Below are positions 56,201 through 64,000 of a DNA stretch of 64,000 bases, one piece after another. Source of the DNA: Sphingobacterium wenxiniae. Its GTDB lineage: Bacteria; Bacteroidota; Bacteroidia; Sphingobacteriales; Sphingobacteriaceae. Made by a program: the position numbers and the translations under genes. Positions within the stretch are counted from its first letter, which is position 1. The number at the start of each line of letters is the position of its first letter. Under the pieces are notes generated by a model. It searched no databases, had not been told where the DNA came from, and was given only the letters and a program-made list of their open reading frames with translations. The stretch covers positions 310,001-374,000 of the forward strand of contig NZ_FOZZ01000001.1 of NCBI RefSeq assembly GCF_900116225.1. The letters are read 5' to 3'.

Positions 56201-56396
56201 CTTTAGTTACCGAAGTTTCGACCTCTGAGGGAGCAGCACCTGGATAAATGGTCTGCACAGTAATCACATTGACCTCAAACTTCGGGACAAGTTCGTATCC
56301 CATCTGGGAATACGAAAATATACCACCGAGTGTCAGTATTATAAATAATACGATAATGATACTCGGTCTTTTTATAGAGATTTCAGAAATTTTCAT
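53205..56396 (-). CDS. RND multidrug efflux permease (AcrB/HAE1 family)
   Basis: Inner-membrane proton-driven pump subunit of 1063 residues. It has the HAE1 layout: first helix (RPSIIIVLFIILTLGGIFSYSQMGYELVPKF), two large periplasmic loops (about 40-330 and 555-860), and helices with the proton-relay Asp-Asp in GLSLVVGILVDDAIVVIENI. GDGADMNRGLAIVIIGGLLSSLFLTLIVVPVVY lies near the end. The C-terminal tail is acidic. It works with the membrane-fusion protein and TolC encoded upstream on the same strand (genes 57475 and 58894). Drugs exported cannot be predicted from sequence. Confidence 0.96.
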   Translation of the reverse strand: MKISEISIKRPSIIIVLFIILTLGGIFSYSQMGYELVPKFEVNVITVQTIYPGAAPSEVETSVTKVIEDAVASLESVKKIESKSMESVSVVMIQLNTGADVNFLLTDAQRKINAVVNELPDDVETPALSKFSLDDVPIMNLSVTSNLSEKDLYDLLDQKIQPVFARINGVAKVDMIGGEEREIQVSVDPDKAEGYGLSITQIQQTIASSNLDFPTGNVRTRDNQTTLRLSGKFTTLDELRNLPITTPKGVMVRLSDVADVQDGIKDVEKIARIDRQNTVLMQVFKQSDANAVAVSELVRGMIEDVKRDYQGDGVDITVANDTTEYTLRAADNVIHDLMIAIALVAFIMLFFLHSLRDAFIAVVAIPLSLIATFIFLNMLGYTLNLMSLLGLSLVVGILVDDAIVVIENIHRHMEMGKNKVRAAYDGAKEIGFTVSAITLVIVVVFLPIAMSSGLVSDILRQFCVTVMVSTLLSFLVSFTVVPWLYSRMGKLSHINKHTFFGRILYGFEAGLTGLTNWISGILKWSLRSRVNKVITLAVSLVLLFASFMLVGKGYIGSDFFPGNDKGEFYLQIEMNKDASLEQTNFMVQKAENHLSQKPDIERMITTVGQASDGMINTAGTKYKAEIHIIRKAGENQKESTEVYSAKLKREMENVLVGAKLKTVNMGIMGAEQAPLMMTVIGASQEDALETAQHFSEILRGISGASEIRLTSEDGNPEISVKVDRDKMNSLGLNVATVGMTMQTAFSGNTDTKFRAGDTEYDINIRYDEGGRGNITDVQTLKFINQQGQAIKLEQFADVSYTSGPTLLERRDKSPSVSVQAQVVGRPVGTVATEWETAIKDKIADNSLVLKPGVSYKWGGNMENQEEGFGTLGVALLASIILVYLVMVALYDNFVTPFVVLFSIPLSFIGALLFLALGNQTLNIFTILGIIMLIGLVAKNAIMLVDFANHKKDAGANTYDALVAANHARFRPILMTTIAMVFGMVPIALATGDGADMNRGLAIVIIGGLLSSLFLTLIVVPVVYSIFDGLGRRFGRKEKVNYAELITADYVENEDYVDELDMKH

Positions 56397-56416
56397 TTTT
56401 GCGTTTCTGCGTTGTT

Positions 56417-57475
56417 TTATTTAATGATTTCTACTGGAGTTCCATCTAACAAGTTAATTTGACCGGAAGTAATTACAACTGTCCCTTCTTCCAAACCCGA
56501 GATAATTTCGATATAATCCCCAAAGCTTCTGCCTGAAACCACATGCTTGAGCACAGCCTTACCATTATCTGCCACAAAAATCTGATTGGAACTGATACTA
56601 CCAACAAAAGCATTCCGCGGCACTACTAATGCCTGTACAGCCTGATCTCCACCGAAATAAGCCGTTCCGTACATACCTGCTTTTAAATCATTTGATGCAT
56701 TATTTTTAATCTCCAATTCAACTGGGAAGTTTAAGCTTCCGTCGGCCTTAGGTGCAATAAACGTTACTACCCCATTAAATGTCTGATCGGACAGCACCGT
56801 CGATTGTACTTTGATATTCTGGCCCAATTTAACTTGGCCTATATTTTTCTCATCCACATTGATTTTCAACTTCAATGTAGAAACGTTAACAATTTCAAAC
56901 ATCTGTTGACCCGGAGAGACATAAGAACCTGGTTCAATACTGCGGGAGTTGACAACACCTGGAAAAGATGCCGTAATATTCACATCTGAAGCGGCAAGTT
57001 TAGCAGATTTCAAGTTGTTTTTTGCATTTTCCAGTTGCAACTTTACTTGATCCAATTGCTGTTTGGTCACTCCTCCTGTCGAGAAAGCACTCTCAAAGCG
57101 TGCAACTTCTGCTTCGGCGTTGTTATAAACAGCCTGCGCATTGGATACATTGACATTTTGTTTATCACCATCGATAATAGCCAAAGTCTGACCTGTTTTT
57201 ACGAAAGCCCCTTCTTGTACAAGTACACGAATCACTTTACCTGAAGTTTCCGCCGAAAGCACAACCTCTTGTTTCGGAGCAAACACACCATTTGTAATAT
57301 ATTGTGCATTCACATCTCTATGCTGAACCGTATCCGCACGTACAGCGACCGCTGCGTTCTGAATGGCTACAGTAGCTGTATCCGCTTCGTTTTTAGCTTT
57401 GTTTTTGTTTAAGACAAACATGATTCCTGCAAATGCAGCAGCAATGATAATGACCGTTATTATTCCGCGTTTCAT
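56417..57475 (-). CDS. RND efflux periplasmic adaptor (membrane-fusion protein)
   Basis: The 352-residue adaptor has an N-terminal signal anchor (GIITVIIIAAAFAGIMFVL), lipoyl-like half-motifs (VVLSAETSGKVIRVLVQEGAFVKTGQTLAIID), a coiled-coil hairpin of alpha-helices (about 105-160), the second lipoyl half (ITASFPGVVNSRSIEPGSYVSPGQ) and the beta-barrel and membrane-proximal domains. It connects the RND permease to TolC. It is 75 bp downstream of the TolC-family gene and 20 bp upstream of the permease gene, so the three form an operon. Confidence 0.95.
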   Translation of the reverse strand: MKRGIITVIIIAAAFAGIMFVLNKNKAKNEADTATVAIQNAAVAVRADTVQHRDVNAQYITNGVFAPKQEVVLSAETSGKVIRVLVQEGAFVKTGQTLAIIDGDKQNVNVSNAQAVYNNAEAEVARFESAFSTGGVTKQQLDQVKLQLENAKNNLKSAKLAASDVNITASFPGVVNSRSIEPGSYVSPGQQMFEIVNVSTLKLKINVDEKNIGQVKLGQNIKVQSTVLSDQTFNGVVTFIAPKADGSLNFPVELEIKNNASNDLKAGMYGTAYFGGDQAVQALVVPRNAFVGSISSNQIFVADNGKAVLKHVVSGRSFGDYIEIISGLEEGTVVITSGQINLLDGTPVEIIK

Positions 57476-57550
57476 ATATGTATATAATTTGCTTTTTAGA
57501 GTAGCGTTAAGAAAATAGCTTTTTTACCACTATTTCCGACATGCATTTAA

Positions 57551-58894
57551 TTATTCGTTTACTAATGATTTTAAATTTCCGTTCGCTTTGATGAGCTGAA
57601 CCTCAGCCACCTTATAATTCAACAATGATGTTGTATAATTATTTTGAGCATCTACATATGCCCGCTCTGCATCTAACAAGTCTGTTAAGGTTGCCAAGCC
57701 AGTTCTGTAGTTGTTTTGGGTGTTATCCAACACTTCTTTTGCTAACTGCACGTTTTCCTGATTGGTATTCACAGTCAGTAAACTGTTTTTCACTTGTGCT
57801 TTTGCATTTTCATTCCCTAAACTTAAAGCCAATTTGGTATCCTCTAGATCCACCTGTGCTTTACGGATGTCGATATCGGCTTGTCTCACTTTAGAACGTG
57901 TAGAGAAACCATTGAATATCGGAAATGCCAAGTTCAGACTTATCCCCGAGAAGTTGGACCATTTAACAGATGAGTGATTATTAAAGAGCGGAAATTGCTG
58001 ACCAAAACCTGCATATCCATAATTTGCAGATAAAGATAATGTAGGATAATATTCAGCCTTGATAGCTTTCTTGTTCAAATCTAACAATTGTAATTGCTTG
58101 TTCATCACTTGTACTTCCGTCCTGTTATTTATATCTCCTACTTCATTCAATATAGCCGCATCAATTTCGAAAGTTTCTTCCGGCAGCTGAATATCCTGCT
58201 GGATATCCATTCCAATGGCAAATTTCAATGCATTCTCTTGGAGATCCAACGCATTTAGCAATTGTTGTTTTTGGGCTTTCAAGTTATTCACTGTCACTGC
58301 AATACGATCTAAGTCAATCTTTTTCGCCAACCCTGCATCAAACAGTCCGCCAATTACTTTATGCGTTCTGGTCGTGTTATCTAAGTTATTCTGAATAGTC
58401 TCCAGTTGCAACTGTGTTTGGTAGACATTATAATAAGCATTCGCCACACGTTCGATAAGTTGTTCTTCTGTCAACTGGTCGTTGATAAGGTAAAACTCCC
58501 TTGTCGTATTTGCCGCCTTCAACCCTGTGAACACCGATTGATTGAACAATTGCTGGTTCAACGAAATTACTGGTGTAGATTGCCACTTTTGCCCCATCGT
58601 TACCAAAATAGTCTCACCTGGTTGCCCCATCATGGCACCATCCAATGCGACCTGTTGGATAATAGGATTGTAAGTAAGTCCTGCACTCACATTCACCTGT
58701 GGCAGAGCGCCAGATCGCACTTCGTCTATTTTGTTCTGTGCATTGACGACATCCAATTTTGATTTTTTGGCTTCAGCTTTATGTTCTAAAGCATAACTGA
58801 TCGCTTCCTTAAGCGTAAGAAAGTCTTGAGCTTTAACAGGACTCATTTGGAACAGAAGCCCCGCTGCTAAAACACTGAGATATTTGAATTTCAT
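57551..58894 (-). CDS. TolC-family outer-membrane efflux channel
   Basis: The 447-residue protein has a signal peptide (LSVLAAGLLFQMSPVKAQ) and two OEP repeats, each with a long helical hairpin (NKIDEVRSGALPQVNVSAGL first; QADIDIRKAQVDLEDTKLALSLG second), characteristic of trimeric channel-tunnels. YRTGLATLTDLLDAERAYVDAQNNYTTSLLNY is the typical C-terminal tunnel helix. It is the second gene of the operon, after the TetR regulator 22 bp upstream. Confidence 0.95.
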   Translation of the reverse strand: MKFKYLSVLAAGLLFQMSPVKAQDFLTLKEAISYALEHKAEAKKSKLDVVNAQNKIDEVRSGALPQVNVSAGLTYNPIIQQVALDGAMMGQPGETILVTMGQKWQSTPVISLNQQLFNQSVFTGLKAANTTREFYLINDQLTEEQLIERVANAYYNVYQTQLQLETIQNNLDNTTRTHKVIGGLFDAGLAKKIDLDRIAVTVNNLKAQKQQLLNALDLQENALKFAIGMDIQQDIQLPEETFEIDAAILNEVGDINNRTEVQVMNKQLQLLDLNKKAIKAEYYPTLSLSANYGYAGFGQQFPLFNNHSSVKWSNFSGISLNLAFPIFNGFSTRSKVRQADIDIRKAQVDLEDTKLALSLGNENAKAQVKNSLLTVNTNQENVQLAKEVLDNTQNNYRTGLATLTDLLDAERAYVDAQNNYTTSLLNYKVAEVQLIKANGNLKSLVNE

Positions 58895-58916
58895 TGATTG
58901 AAAAAATTATATGCGT

Positions 58917-59513
58917 TTATCTAATTTTATTGGCAAAAATGAAGCGTACAGCTTGTTTTTGATTCTCTAAGATTTCATCCACCCGGCTGGGGGTAGGAAT
59001 ACCACTGATGACATCCGCCACACTACAAGAAAGACCTATCCCCTTAATGATCTGCGTAAAACAAACCACTGCGATATCCTTGTCATCCAAAACAATCTCA
59101 CCGCTATCAACAGCTTTACTAAATAGTTCATTGATGATCTGGATATCTTTCTGGTGTATTCCTTCCAATACGGTACCGATTCCTTTACCTTTGATCCATT
59201 CTAAATTCTCCGATATATGCAGAACATAATAAGTACGCATATACTCTGCCCGAAGTTCCAATAACTGAAAAATAGTAGTCAACAAATCGTTGTCATACTG
59301 TGCTATTACAGCCATCTCCTTTCCACTTATCTCATCAAGCAGATGAACAAGCACATCACGGATGAGTGCATCTTTGTCCGGATAATAATAATAGAGGTTA
59401 GCCTTGGTTATACTCAAGTCCCCTGCAACCTCACTCATTGTGGTCTTATGGAAACCATAATGAGCAAAGCGTTTCAGTGCTGCTTGAATAATTTGTTCCT
59501 TTTTACTATCCAT
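58917..59513 (-). CDS. TetR/AcrR-family repressor of the efflux operon
   Basis: From ATG 59513 the product has 198 residues; an upstream TTG (59555) in frame would add 14 basic residues and is less likely. N-terminal HTH about residues 5-50: KKEQIIQAALKRFAHYGFHKTTMSEVAGDLSITKANLYYYYPDKDALIRDV, the standard TetR signature. The C-terminal ligand domain is variable. It is the first gene of the tolC-MFP-RND operon and probably represses it, with derepression by an unknown ligand. The HTH includes the typical TTMSEVAGDLSITKANLYYYY recognition helix. Confidence 0.93.
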   Translation of the reverse strand: MDSKKEQIIQAALKRFAHYGFHKTTMSEVAGDLSITKANLYYYYPDKDALIRDVLVHLLDEISGKEMAVIAQYDNDLLTTIFQLLELRAEYMRTYYVLHISENLEWIKGKGIGTVLEGIHQKDIQIINELFSKAVDSGEIVLDDKDIAVVCFTQIIKGIGLSCSVADVISGIPTPSRVDEILENQKQAVRFIFANKIR

Positions 59514-59654
59514 TTTTACCTTAATACTTTTTGACTTTTTTCTAAAAACGTTCAAAAGTATAAAAAGAAAACGGATTCACAATATCACAGGGATTAATAA
59601 ATTGTAATTTTACTGTAATTTAAAAGAAAACAAAAGGATTAACTATCCGCTTTG

Positions 59655-59740
59655 TCTTCCTGACGAAGGGAGTCTGCCTGCCGGCAGGCAGGGATCTATA
59701 AACTATGTTTCTAGTAGATGTCTCCCAAGGTCTGCATGAC
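59655..59740. repeat. REP-like element with GC-rich palindrome
   Basis: CTGCCTGCCGGCAGGCAG at 59674-59691 is a perfect 18-bp palindrome. The flanks, GACGAAGGGAGTC on the left and GTCTCCCAAGGTCTGCATGAC on the right, are imperfect inverted copies of a common bacterial intergenic REP word. It lies between the regulator operon and the NrtR-like gene. Confidence 0.75.
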
Positions 59741-59754
59741 AAAAAGACTGTACA

Positions 59755-60417
59755 CTATTCCACCCCGGTAGTTTTAAAAAACTTACGTTTATCAAACTTA
59801 TACAATCTCGCCGCTCTGTAAGAGACACCTTTCTGGACTTCAGACAATTCCCTGAGATAGCCTGCATTGACGATTTTCTTACGAAAATTCCGCTTGTCCA
59901 ATGTTTTGCCCAAAATTGCCTCATATACTTGTTGTAATTGGCTTAATGTAAATTTTTCAGGCAATAGCTCATAAGGTATTGTCGAATAATATAAGGTAGA
60001 TTTTAGCTTTTGCAGACTCTTCTGAATAATCTCACGATGGTCGAAAGCCAAATCAGGTAACGAATCAACAGCAAACCACTTCGCCTGGCGCATATAGCTG
60101 GTCATAGGTTTAATCTTGGATTCTACTTCATCATATTTCACAATGGTAGAATAAGCAACTGTAAGAATCCGTCCTTGTGGATGTCGTTTTACTCCGGCAA
60201 ACGCTCCCAACTGTTCCATATATATCCCCTTCAATCCTGTCAGTTCATAGAGTATACGTTCAACAGCTTCTTCCATTTCCTCTTCTTTATCAACAAAGAA
60301 ACCCGGTAGTGCCCACCAGTCTTTATAAGGATATTCGTTCCTCTCGGTCAAAAGAACCTGCAACTTTCCTAAATGGAAGCTATATATCACACAATCAATC
60401 GTAAAATTTGTCTGCAA
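59755..60417 (-). CDS. NrtR-like transcription regulator with Nudix-fold sensor
   Basis: The 220-residue protein has an N-terminal Nudix fold (about 1-140) and a C-terminal winged helix (about 150-220: PEKFTLSQLQQVYEAILGKTLDKRNFRKKI), the architecture of NrtR and Bacteroides AraR regulators. The Nudix box around residues 40-62 reads FVDKEEEMEEAVERILYELT. Compared with REXXEE, it has Arg54-Ile-Leu-Tyr-Glu58-Leu, so two of the catalytic glutamates are lost and hydrolysis is unlikely. The domain should instead sense a nucleotide or sugar ligand. It is divergent from pfkA, with the palindrome GTGTAAAAAATACAC between them, so control of the glycolytic genes is likely. A stand-alone ADP-ribose hydrolase is the alternative. 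Confidence 0.85.
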   Translation of the reverse strand: MQTNFTIDCVIYSFHLGKLQVLLTERNEYPYKDWWALPGFFVDKEEEMEEAVERILYELTGLKGIYMEQLGAFAGVKRHPQGRILTVAYSTIVKYDEVESKIKPMTSYMRQAKWFAVDSLPDLAFDHREIIQKSLQKLKSTLYYSTIPYELLPEKFTLSQLQQVYEAILGKTLDKRNFRKKIVNAGYLRELSEVQKGVSYRAARLYKFDKRKFFKTTGVE

Positions 60418-60514
60418 AACAACTGTTATTTTAATAAATCGTTAAAAATTCATTCACCTTCGAAAGTCGCCAATTATATTATTAAATTACAAAAAAAAGA
60501 AAAAAAATTTATTA

Positions 60515-60529
60515 GTGTAAAAAATACAC
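60515..60529. promoter_or_regulatory. Perfect palindrome GTGTA-N5-TACAC in the pfkA/regulator promoter
   Basis: GTGTAAAAAATACAC is a perfect 15-bp inverted repeat, with TAGTGT and ACACTA words around it (60513-60533). It ends 22 bases before the pfkA start and overlaps the region of a near-consensus -7 box (TATATTCG, 60532-60539). It is the best candidate operator for the NrtR-like regulator encoded divergently. Confidence 0.6.
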
Positions 60530-60551
60530 ACTATATTCGTAATACCTTAAT

Positions 60552-61547
60552 ATGACAAATCAAGTGAAAGAAATAAATAGAATTGGTATTTTCACTTCTG
60601 GAGGCGATGCTCCGGGAATGAATGCCGCTATACGTGCAGCCGTGCGAACAGCCTTATATAACGGCAAAAAAGTAACTGGAATTTATCACGGTTACCAAGG
60701 CATGATCGAGAATACAATGTTTGAGATGAATAGCCGTTCGGTAAGTTCTATCATCCAAAAAGGAGGCACTATACTCAAAACGGCACGTTGTATGGAATTT
60801 CGGACACCGGAAGGACGTAAAACAGCATACGAGAACTTGGTCAACGCGGGAGTTGATGCTTTGGTGGCGATTGGTGGCGATGGCACATTTACCGGTGCAG
60901 AAGTATTCTCCAAAGAATATGACATTCCTGTTATGTGTATTCCCGGAACTATAGACAACGATCTAAACGGTACAGATTTAACAATTGGCTACGACACAGC
61001 GAATAATACTGTCATTGATGCTATCGACAAAATCCGTGACACAGCAGCTTCACATAACCGATTGTTCTTTATAGAAGTGATGGGACGTGACTCCGGCTGT
61101 ATTGCACTGAATGCAGGAGTAGCAGGCGGTGCTGAAGCAATCCTGCTTCCAGAGAAAGAAACAGCTATAGATGAGCTTATCGACATGTTGGAACATGCTG
61201 CTGACCGCAACAAATCATCCATGATTGTCATCGTAGCGGAAGGGGACAAAAATGGTGGAGCTAAAGATGTAGCCCGTCGTGTCAATGAAAAATTTGATTA
61301 TTATGACACAAAAGTTAGTATATTAGGACATCTACAACGCGGTGGAGCTCCAAGTAGCGCCGACCGCGTATTGGCTACGCGCATGGGATATGCAGCGGTA
61401 AATGAGTTATTAAAAGGCAATACACGCGCCACAATAGGCATCCGTGGTTCTGAGATAGTGACAACCCCCTTAGAAGAAGCACTCAGTAAAAAAGAGCTGA
61501 AGCTTAACGAAGACTTGGTAGAGATCGCTAAAATAATGGCCTTATAA
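60552..61547 (+). CDS. pfkA: ATP-dependent 6-phosphofructokinase
   Basis: Phosphorylates fructose 6-phosphate, the committed step of glycolysis. The 331-residue product has GIFTSGGDAPGMNAAIRAAVR at the start, AIGGDGTFTGAEVF with the Gly that marks ATP rather than pyrophosphate use, IGYDTANNTVIDAIDKIRDTA with the catalytic TID-like segment IPGTIDNDL before it, and EVMGRDSGCIAL. Length is standard. It is divergent from the NrtR-like regulator and is followed by the BadF-type gene and gapA with gaps of 40 and 4 bp, so the three probably form a glycolytic operon. Confidence 0.97.
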   Translation: MTNQVKEINRIGIFTSGGDAPGMNAAIRAAVRTALYNGKKVTGIYHGYQGMIENTMFEMNSRSVSSIIQKGGTILKTARCMEFRTPEGRKTAYENLVNAGVDALVAIGGDGTFTGAEVFSKEYDIPVMCIPGTIDNDLNGTDLTIGYDTANNTVIDAIDKIRDTAASHNRLFFIEVMGRDSGCIALNAGVAGGAEAILLPEKETAIDELIDMLEHAADRNKSSMIVIVAEGDKNGGAKDVARRVNEKFDYYDTKVSILGHLQRGGAPSSADRVLATRMGYAAVNELLKGNTRATIGIRGSEIVTTPLEEALSKKELKLNEDLVEIAKIMAL

Positions 61548-61587
61548 GCTCATTTGATAAAATAATTTTGACTTTTTACATTCAAGG

Positions 61588-63439
<1,852 letters not shown>

Positions 63440-63459
63440 GCTATACACTCTATAAGCAC

Positions 63460-63498
63460 AAAAATAAAGGCTCGCCTTTTGGTGAGCCTTTATTTTTT
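63460..63498. terminator. Bidirectional terminator between gapA and mnmA
   Basis: AAAAATAAAGGCTCGCC pairs with GGTGAGCCTTTATTTTT (one wobble) around TTTT, with T-tract on both sides of the convergent pair. Confidence 0.94.
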
Positions 63499-63507
63499 TC
63501 TATTCTA

Positions 63508-64000
63508 TTACTTCATTAGGAAACCACCTCCGATCAAATCACTGCCTTCATAGAAAACAGCGGATTGTCCGGGGGCTATTCCTTTTACATTATGTGTAAA
63601 ATCAACCTGCATAATATCCCCTTTCTGCGTAAGGATAGACTGTGCTCCGGCATCTTTATAACGAATTTTGGTCACTGCTTCCATCGGTTCTTCCAGTGAA
63701 GCATATTTTACCAGATTAATATCGCGAACAAATGCCTGAGTTTTTTCCAACTCATGCTCCTCTCCTAATACGACCGAATTACTTTCTGGCAAAATCTCAA
63801 TAACAAACATAGGTTTTCCCAAAGCAATTCCTAGACCTTTACGTTGCCCTATAGTGAAATATGGATAACCAATATGTTGCCCAACAACTGTACCGTCAGA
63901 CAAAATAAAGTTACCTGGACCGATTTCTTCATCCAATGTAGGCCGTTTATGCCGTAAGAAAGCTCGGTAATCATTATCTGGCACAAAACAGATTTCATAG
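63508..64000 (-). CDS. mnmA: tRNA-specific 2-thiouridylase MnmA, N-terminus cut by window edge
   Basis: Thiolates the wobble uridine at position 34 of tRNAs for Lys, Glu and Gln in the cytoplasm. About 164 C-terminal codons are present; reading from base 64000, TAT GAA ATC TGT TTT gives YEICFVPDNDYRAF, with the catalytic Cys of the ICFV motif, then GNFILSDGTVVGQHIGYPYFTIGQRKGLGIALG and the end GIAPGQSAVFYEGSDLIGGGFLM. The N-terminal PP-loop half lies beyond base 64000. It is convergent with gapA. Confidence 0.95.
   Translation of the reverse strand, partial: YEICFVPDNDYRAFLRHKRPTLDEEIGPGNFILSDGTVVGQHIGYPYFTIGQRKGLGIALGKPMFVIEILPESNSVVLGEEHELEKTQAFVRDINLVKYASLEEPMEAVTKIRYKDAGAQSILTQKGDIMQVDFTHNVKGIAPGQSAVFYEGSDLIGGGFLMK

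Noticed and set aside
59674..59691. GC-rich palindrome as the TetR operator
   Set aside because: It lies about 140 bp upstream of the TetR gene start and matches a widespread REP word, so an operator role is not supported.

Overview
The window is a chromosomal segment of a Bacteroidota bacterium, most likely a member of the Sphingobacteriaceae (Sphingobacterium or Pedobacter relative). The signs are the type IX secretion/gliding proteins PorT and PorG, a DUF4290 protein, Bacteroidota-style promoters (-7 box TAnnTTTG, clearest before tRNA-Ser), an AcrAB-type pump under a TetR regulator, a glycine-lipid acyltransferase pair, and moderately AT-rich DNA with few Shine-Dalgarno sites. It is nearly all housekeeping DNA. 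No rRNA operon, intact insertion sequence, prophage or CRISPR array was seen.

Layout. 1-11 kb: mostly minus-strand genes, lepA (cut by the window edge), amtB, a YceI lipoprotein, murA, DUF4290, a UvrD/PcrA helicase and dnaB, plus one plus-strand outer-membrane gene. 11.0-11.4 kb: a gene-free divergent region between dnaB and ubiE with a dense cluster of DnaA-box-like 9-mers, a candidate replication origin or DnaA-controlled promoter. 11.4-16.6 kb: ubiE-porT-SDR-yqeY-elaA, facing the glycine-lipid pair glsA-glsB, with a shared bidirectional terminator between them. 16.8-24.3 kb: the envelope-assembly cluster CBS-nadK-porG-uppS-bamA-ompH-ompH. 24.3-27.8 kb: topA, a conserved hypothetical and cmk on the minus strand. 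27.9-36.3 kb: acetyltransferase, esterase, barrel protein, WbqC, a lipid A-type acyltransferase overlapping a GT2 glycosyltransferase, ligA and dapA.

36.3-37.05 kb is the odd part: an array of 16 CGA cores spaced exactly 11 bp apart, followed by a decayed ORF6N-domain pseudogene. 37-44.3 kb: an asparaginase-type hydrolase and both aconitases (AcnA and AcnB) on either side of a hypothetical secreted protein. 44.5-45.5 kb: an Xre/RES toxin-antitoxin pair. 45.6-49.2 kb: rpe, a PgpH-like HD phosphohydrolase, tRNA-Ser(GCT) and tRNA-Arg(ACG). 49.3-53.2 kb: a hydrolase, a VOC protein and a hybrid sensor kinase. 53.2-59.5 kb: the tetR-tolC-MFP-RND efflux operon. 59.7-63.4 kb: an NrtR-like Nudix-fold regulator divergent from pfkA, a BadF-type kinase homologue and gapA, with a perfect palindrome in the divergent promoter. 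mnmA is cut by the right edge.

The best candidates for something undescribed are the 11-bp phased CGA array (36438-36610), the regulator/palindrome/kinase-homologue arrangement around the glycolytic genes, and the DnaA-box cluster next to dnaB. MurA also carries Asp at the fosfomycin-target Cys position.
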